Under the pieces are notes generated by a model that had not been told where the DNA came from, did no database searches, and saw only the letters and a list, made by a program, of their open reading frames with translations. Positions 61,779-64,000 of a DNA stretch of 64,000 nt are shown in pieces; within the stretch, counting starts at the first letter, position 1, and each line of letters starts with the position of its first letter. The stretch spans positions 62,001 to 126,000 of the forward strand of contig CAWAND010000006.1 in assembly GCA_963783335.1 (NCBI GenBank), written 5' to 3'. This DNA is from CAWAND01 sp963783335. GTDB lineage: Bacteria; Chloroflexota; Anaerolineae; Anaerolineales; E44-bin32. Both the position numbers and the translations under genes were made by a program.

Positions 61779-62780
61779 ATGTCCTCTTCCAACGCCCTCC
61801 CCATGCTCATCGCGCTGCTGACGATGGCGCTGGTGTTTGGTTTCCTTAACGGCCTGCACGACAGCGCCAACATCGTGGCCGCCGTGATCACCTCGCGGGC
61901 GATGAACCCGCGCGGGGCACTCCTTCTCACGGCCCTGGCCGAGTTCGCCGGGCCCTTCCTGTTCGGGGTGGCCGTGGCGCAAACGGTGGGTGCCGACCTG
62001 CTCAAACCCACATCCTTGCAAATCGATGTCGTTGTGGCTGCGCTGGTGGCGGCCGTGCTGTGGGATTTGTTGACTTGGTACCTCGGGCTGCCGACGTCGT
62101 CATCGCACGCGCTGATCGGCGGCCTGCTGGGCGCCGGCATCCTGGCCGACGGCCTGGGTGTGGTGCAGCTGCCCGGGCTGGCCAAAATCCTGCTGGCGCT
62201 CTTCCTGTCGCCCCCGATCGGCCTGATCTTCGGCTACTTATTCATGCGCCTGACACTCTGGGCCGTGCGCGACGCCGATCCATCCATCAACCGGCGTTTC
62301 CGCAGCTTGCAGGTCGTGACCCTGATCGGGCTGGGACTCAGCCACGGCACCAACGACGGCCAAAAAACGATGGCCGTGATGGCCCTGGGCCTGGTGGCCG
62401 GGGGGGTGACTTCAAGCTTCACCATCCCCGTATGGGTGATTGCCAGCAGCGGCCTGGCCATCGCACTGGGCACCGCCATCGGCGGCTGGCCGCTCATCCG
62501 CACGCTGGGCGGCAAGATGTTCCGCATTCGGCCCGTGCACGGCTTCAGCTCCCAGGTGGCCGGGATTGCCGTCATTCTGGGCGCCGCCCTGTTGGGGGGT
62601 CCCGTAAGCACCACCCAGGTGCTGAGCTCAGCCATCATGGGCACCGGCGCCGCCCAGCGCGTCAGCCAAGTGCGCTGGTTGGTCCTGCGCGACATGGGCA
62701 TCGCCTGGATCCTGACCATCCCCATTACGGGCGGCGTGGCAGCGCTCGTCTACCTGTTGCTGGGCCGTTTCATAGGTTGA
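61779..62780 (+). CDS. pit: Inorganic phosphate transporter of the PiT family
   Basis: 333 residues with about ten transmembrane segments. The twin PiT signatures are visible: FGFLNGLHDSANIVAAVITSRA near the N-terminus and GLGLSHGTNDGQKTMAVMAL in the middle. PiT proteins import phosphate (as metal phosphate) with protons or sodium. It follows the ROK kinase by 20 nt on the same strand and ends next to an operator-like palindrome. No PhoU homologue is adjacent. Confidence 0.92.
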   Translation: MSSSNALPMLIALLTMALVFGFLNGLHDSANIVAAVITSRAMNPRGALLLTALAEFAGPFLFGVAVAQTVGADLLKPTSLQIDVVVAALVAAVLWDLLTWYLGLPTSSSHALIGGLLGAGILADGLGVVQLPGLAKILLALFLSPPIGLIFGYLFMRLTLWAVRDADPSINRRFRSLQVVTLIGLGLSHGTNDGQKTMAVMALGLVAGGVTSSFTIPVWVIASSGLAIALGTAIGGWPLIRTLGGKMFRIRPVHGFSSQVAGIAVILGAALLGGPVSTTQVLSSAIMGTGAAQRVSQVRWLVLRDMGIAWILTIPITGGVAALVYLLLGRFIG

Positions 62781-62798
62781 TTGTGAAATCCATCACAA
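62781..62798. promoter_or_regulatory. Rex/CRP-type 18-bp palindrome between pit and miaA
   Basis: TTGTGAAATCCATCACAA begins directly after the pit stop and shares the spacer with the other intergenic copies, with one mismatch to the perfect repeat. It lies between converging genes, so a promoter function is not obvious. Confidence 0.4.
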
Positions 62799-62808
62799 AC
62801 AGAAGGCT

Positions 62809-63744
62809 CTAGGCGGGGCCGGCCAGCCAGCGGCGCAGCCTGTCTTCTATCGTCTCGACCACCCCGGGCGCCATGTCAAACCACACGATGTTGGGATCGT
62901 CGGCCTTGAACCAGTTGGCTTGTCGCCGGACGAACTTCCGGCTGGCGCTGCGTATCAGTTGTTTGGCTTCCTCAAGACTCATGTCGCCGCGGACAACGTC
63001 CGCCAACTGACGGTAGCCGATGGCCGACATGGCTGGCGCCTCCGGATCGATGCCCCTCTCCAGCAGGCCCGCCACTTCATCCAGCCAACCGTTGGCAAGC
63101 ATGGCGTCTAAGCGGCGATCGATGCGCTCGTACAGGTCCCGCCGAGGGCGGTGCAGCCCGGCCCGGAAGATGTCAAACGGAGGCGGAGCCTTGTGGCGGG
63201 CTTCGCTCGGCCGGGTTCCCGTGCTGTGATAGATCTCCAGAGCCCGCACAACTCGGCGGATATTGCGAGAATCGATGGCACGCGCCCGCTCCGGATCAAC
63301 CTCGGCCAGTCGGGCGTGCAGGGCCTGGTGTCCCTCCGCCTCAGCAAAGGCCTCCAATTGGCGGCGCAGGCCTCGATCTGCCGGCGCCGGAGGCGGCTGC
63401 CATCCCTGCAAGACGGCCGTCAGGTACTGCCCGGTGCCTCCAACCAACAAGGGCAGCCTGCCACGGGCGTGGATATCCTGGATGGCGGCCAGGGCGGCTT
63501 TTCTGTATGCGCCCAGGCTGAAAGGCTGGTCGGGCTGGACGAGGTCAATCAGGTGGTGGGGCACACGCGCCAGGTCGGCCGGGCTCGGTTTGGCGGTGCC
63601 GATGTCCATGCTGCGGTACACGAGCCGCGAGTCGGCCGAGACGACCTCGCCATTCAATCGCTGGGCGAGCTCGATCGATACTTCCGTCTTGCCAACCGCC
63701 GTCGGGCCCAGCAGAGCCACCAGCGGAGCCTGCCGACGCGACAT
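62809..63744 (-). CDS. miaA: tRNA dimethylallyltransferase MiaA
   Basis: MiaA adds a dimethylallyl group to A37 of tRNAs reading codons that start with U. The P-loop is GPTAVGKTEVSIELA, the conserved DSRLVYRSMDIGTAKP and HHLIDLVQPDQPFSLGAY follow, and the C-terminus has RQANWFKADDPNIVWFD. The length of 311 is normal. Its ATG overlaps the TGA stop of the upstream yraN gene. Confidence 0.96.
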   Translation of the reverse strand: MSRRQAPLVALLGPTAVGKTEVSIELAQRLNGEVVSADSRLVYRSMDIGTAKPSPADLARVPHHLIDLVQPDQPFSLGAYRKAALAAIQDIHARGRLPLLVGGTGQYLTAVLQGWQPPPAPADRGLRRQLEAFAEAEGHQALHARLAEVDPERARAIDSRNIRRVVRALEIYHSTGTRPSEARHKAPPPFDIFRAGLHRPRRDLYERIDRRLDAMLANGWLDEVAGLLERGIDPEAPAMSAIGYRQLADVVRGDMSLEEAKQLIRSASRKFVRRQANWFKADDPNIVWFDMAPGVVETIEDRLRRWLAGPA

Positions 63745-64000
63745 CAGGCCTGCCCTTGGGATTCAGCGCCGATGGCGTTGACGTAGTGTTCCAGACGAGC
63801 CACCTCACCTGACGGACCCTGGTCGATCGCCACCACGTCAAAACGGAAATCCACGTCGATCATGTCACTCTTCTGCAGGTAGGCCCAAGCCGTCTTGCGC
63901 AGCTTGCGCTGCTTGGCGGGAGTGATCGCCTCTTCCGGCGAACCGAAGTCATGCCGGCGCCGGGCTTTGACCTCTACAAAGACGAGGGTCTCACCCTCCT
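63744..64000 (-). CDS. UPF0102 (YraN) family endonuclease-like protein, 5' end cut by window edge
   Basis: The minus-strand reading frame from the right edge gives GETLVFVEVKARRRHDFGSP, then EEAITPAKQRKLRKTAWAYLQ and DFRFDVVAIDQG, ending at a TGA (63744-63746). This is the C-terminal two thirds of a YraN/UPF0102 protein, a restriction-endonuclease-like fold with the VEVK catalytic strand. About 84 residues are visible. Function unresolved; possible role in DNA repair or processing. It precedes miaA with a start/stop overlap. Confidence 0.88.
   Translation of the reverse strand, partial: EGETLVFVEVKARRRHDFGSPEEAITPAKQRKLRKTAWAYLQKSDMIDVDFRFDVVAIDQGPSGEVARLEHYVNAIGAESQGQA

Noticed and set aside
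1..64000. CRISPR arrays, insertion sequences, prophage or integrase genes
   Set aside because: No regularly spaced direct repeats, transposases, integrases or terminal repeats were recognised. The baseplate-like protein is isolated and not part of a phage.

Overview
The window looks like a chromosomal segment of a high-GC, free-living bacterium. The most likely source is Chloroflexota (an Anaerolineae-like lineage), probably assembled from draft or metagenomic reads. This placement is an inference from gene content and protein style: FhaA/FhaB-like FHA proteins beside a RodA-type gene, many TTG/GTG starts, a fatty-acid-kinase cluster, a C4 zinc-type L28, and a PspC/LiaF-type membrane cluster. 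No rRNA is present to fix the taxonomy. Almost everything is core metabolism, translation, proteostasis or cell envelope. No prophage, insertion sequence or CRISPR array was seen.

Layout. 1-7.4 kb: HAD-DinB fusion (cut by the window edge), tRNA-Leu(UAG), tig-clpP-clpX, a DUF1028 protein, a NagD-like phosphatase and rlmN. 7.5-16.9 kb: orphan sensor kinase, rpe, rpmB, asp23-fakA-fakB(degV)-recG-coaD, and a coiled-coil protein. 17-22 kb (minus strand): ffh, rpsP (S16 with a very long acidic tail), khpA, rimM, pyrG. 22-28 kb (minus strand): two FhaA-like proteins, an FhaB-like protein, mtnP, and a RodA-PBP fusion whose transpeptidase active site is lost. 28-32 kb: archease-rtcB RNA ligase pair, DUF488, and an ABC-2 exporter. 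32.5-35.3 kb: four-gene PspC/LiaF/toastrack-like membrane operon. 35-44 kb: tyrS, alaS, a baseplate-J-like membrane protein, ruvX, mltG, and the primary sigma factor. 44-54 kb: S9 peptidase, glucose-dehydrogenase-like MDR enzyme, a 1098-residue APC-Usp-Usp-DUF389 fusion, pyrimidine phosphorylase, a CPBP protease relic, ASCH, GNAT and ABM-like proteins. 54.6-64 kb: MTA/SAH deaminase fused to a CYTH domain, a PLP decarboxylase, mutS, ROK kinase, phosphate transporter, miaA and yraN (cut by the edge).

Three themes recur. (1) Unusual domain fusions: RodA with a dead PBP, deaminase-CYTH, APC-Usp-DUF389 and HAD-DinB. (2) An 18-bp palindrome of Rex/CRP type (TTGTGAA-N4-TTCACAA) occurs at three intergenic places, with a relative just upstream of the rpoD promoter. 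(3) Seven single-base indels break six otherwise well-conserved genes (degV, rimM, DUF488, S9 peptidase, pdp and, twice, the ROK kinase). Each is restored by one base, which looks more like sequencing error than decay. The CPBP relic, by contrast, has two stops and no N-terminus and looks genuinely decayed. Several promoters place the -10 box only 6-9 nt before the start codon, suggesting leaderless mRNAs.
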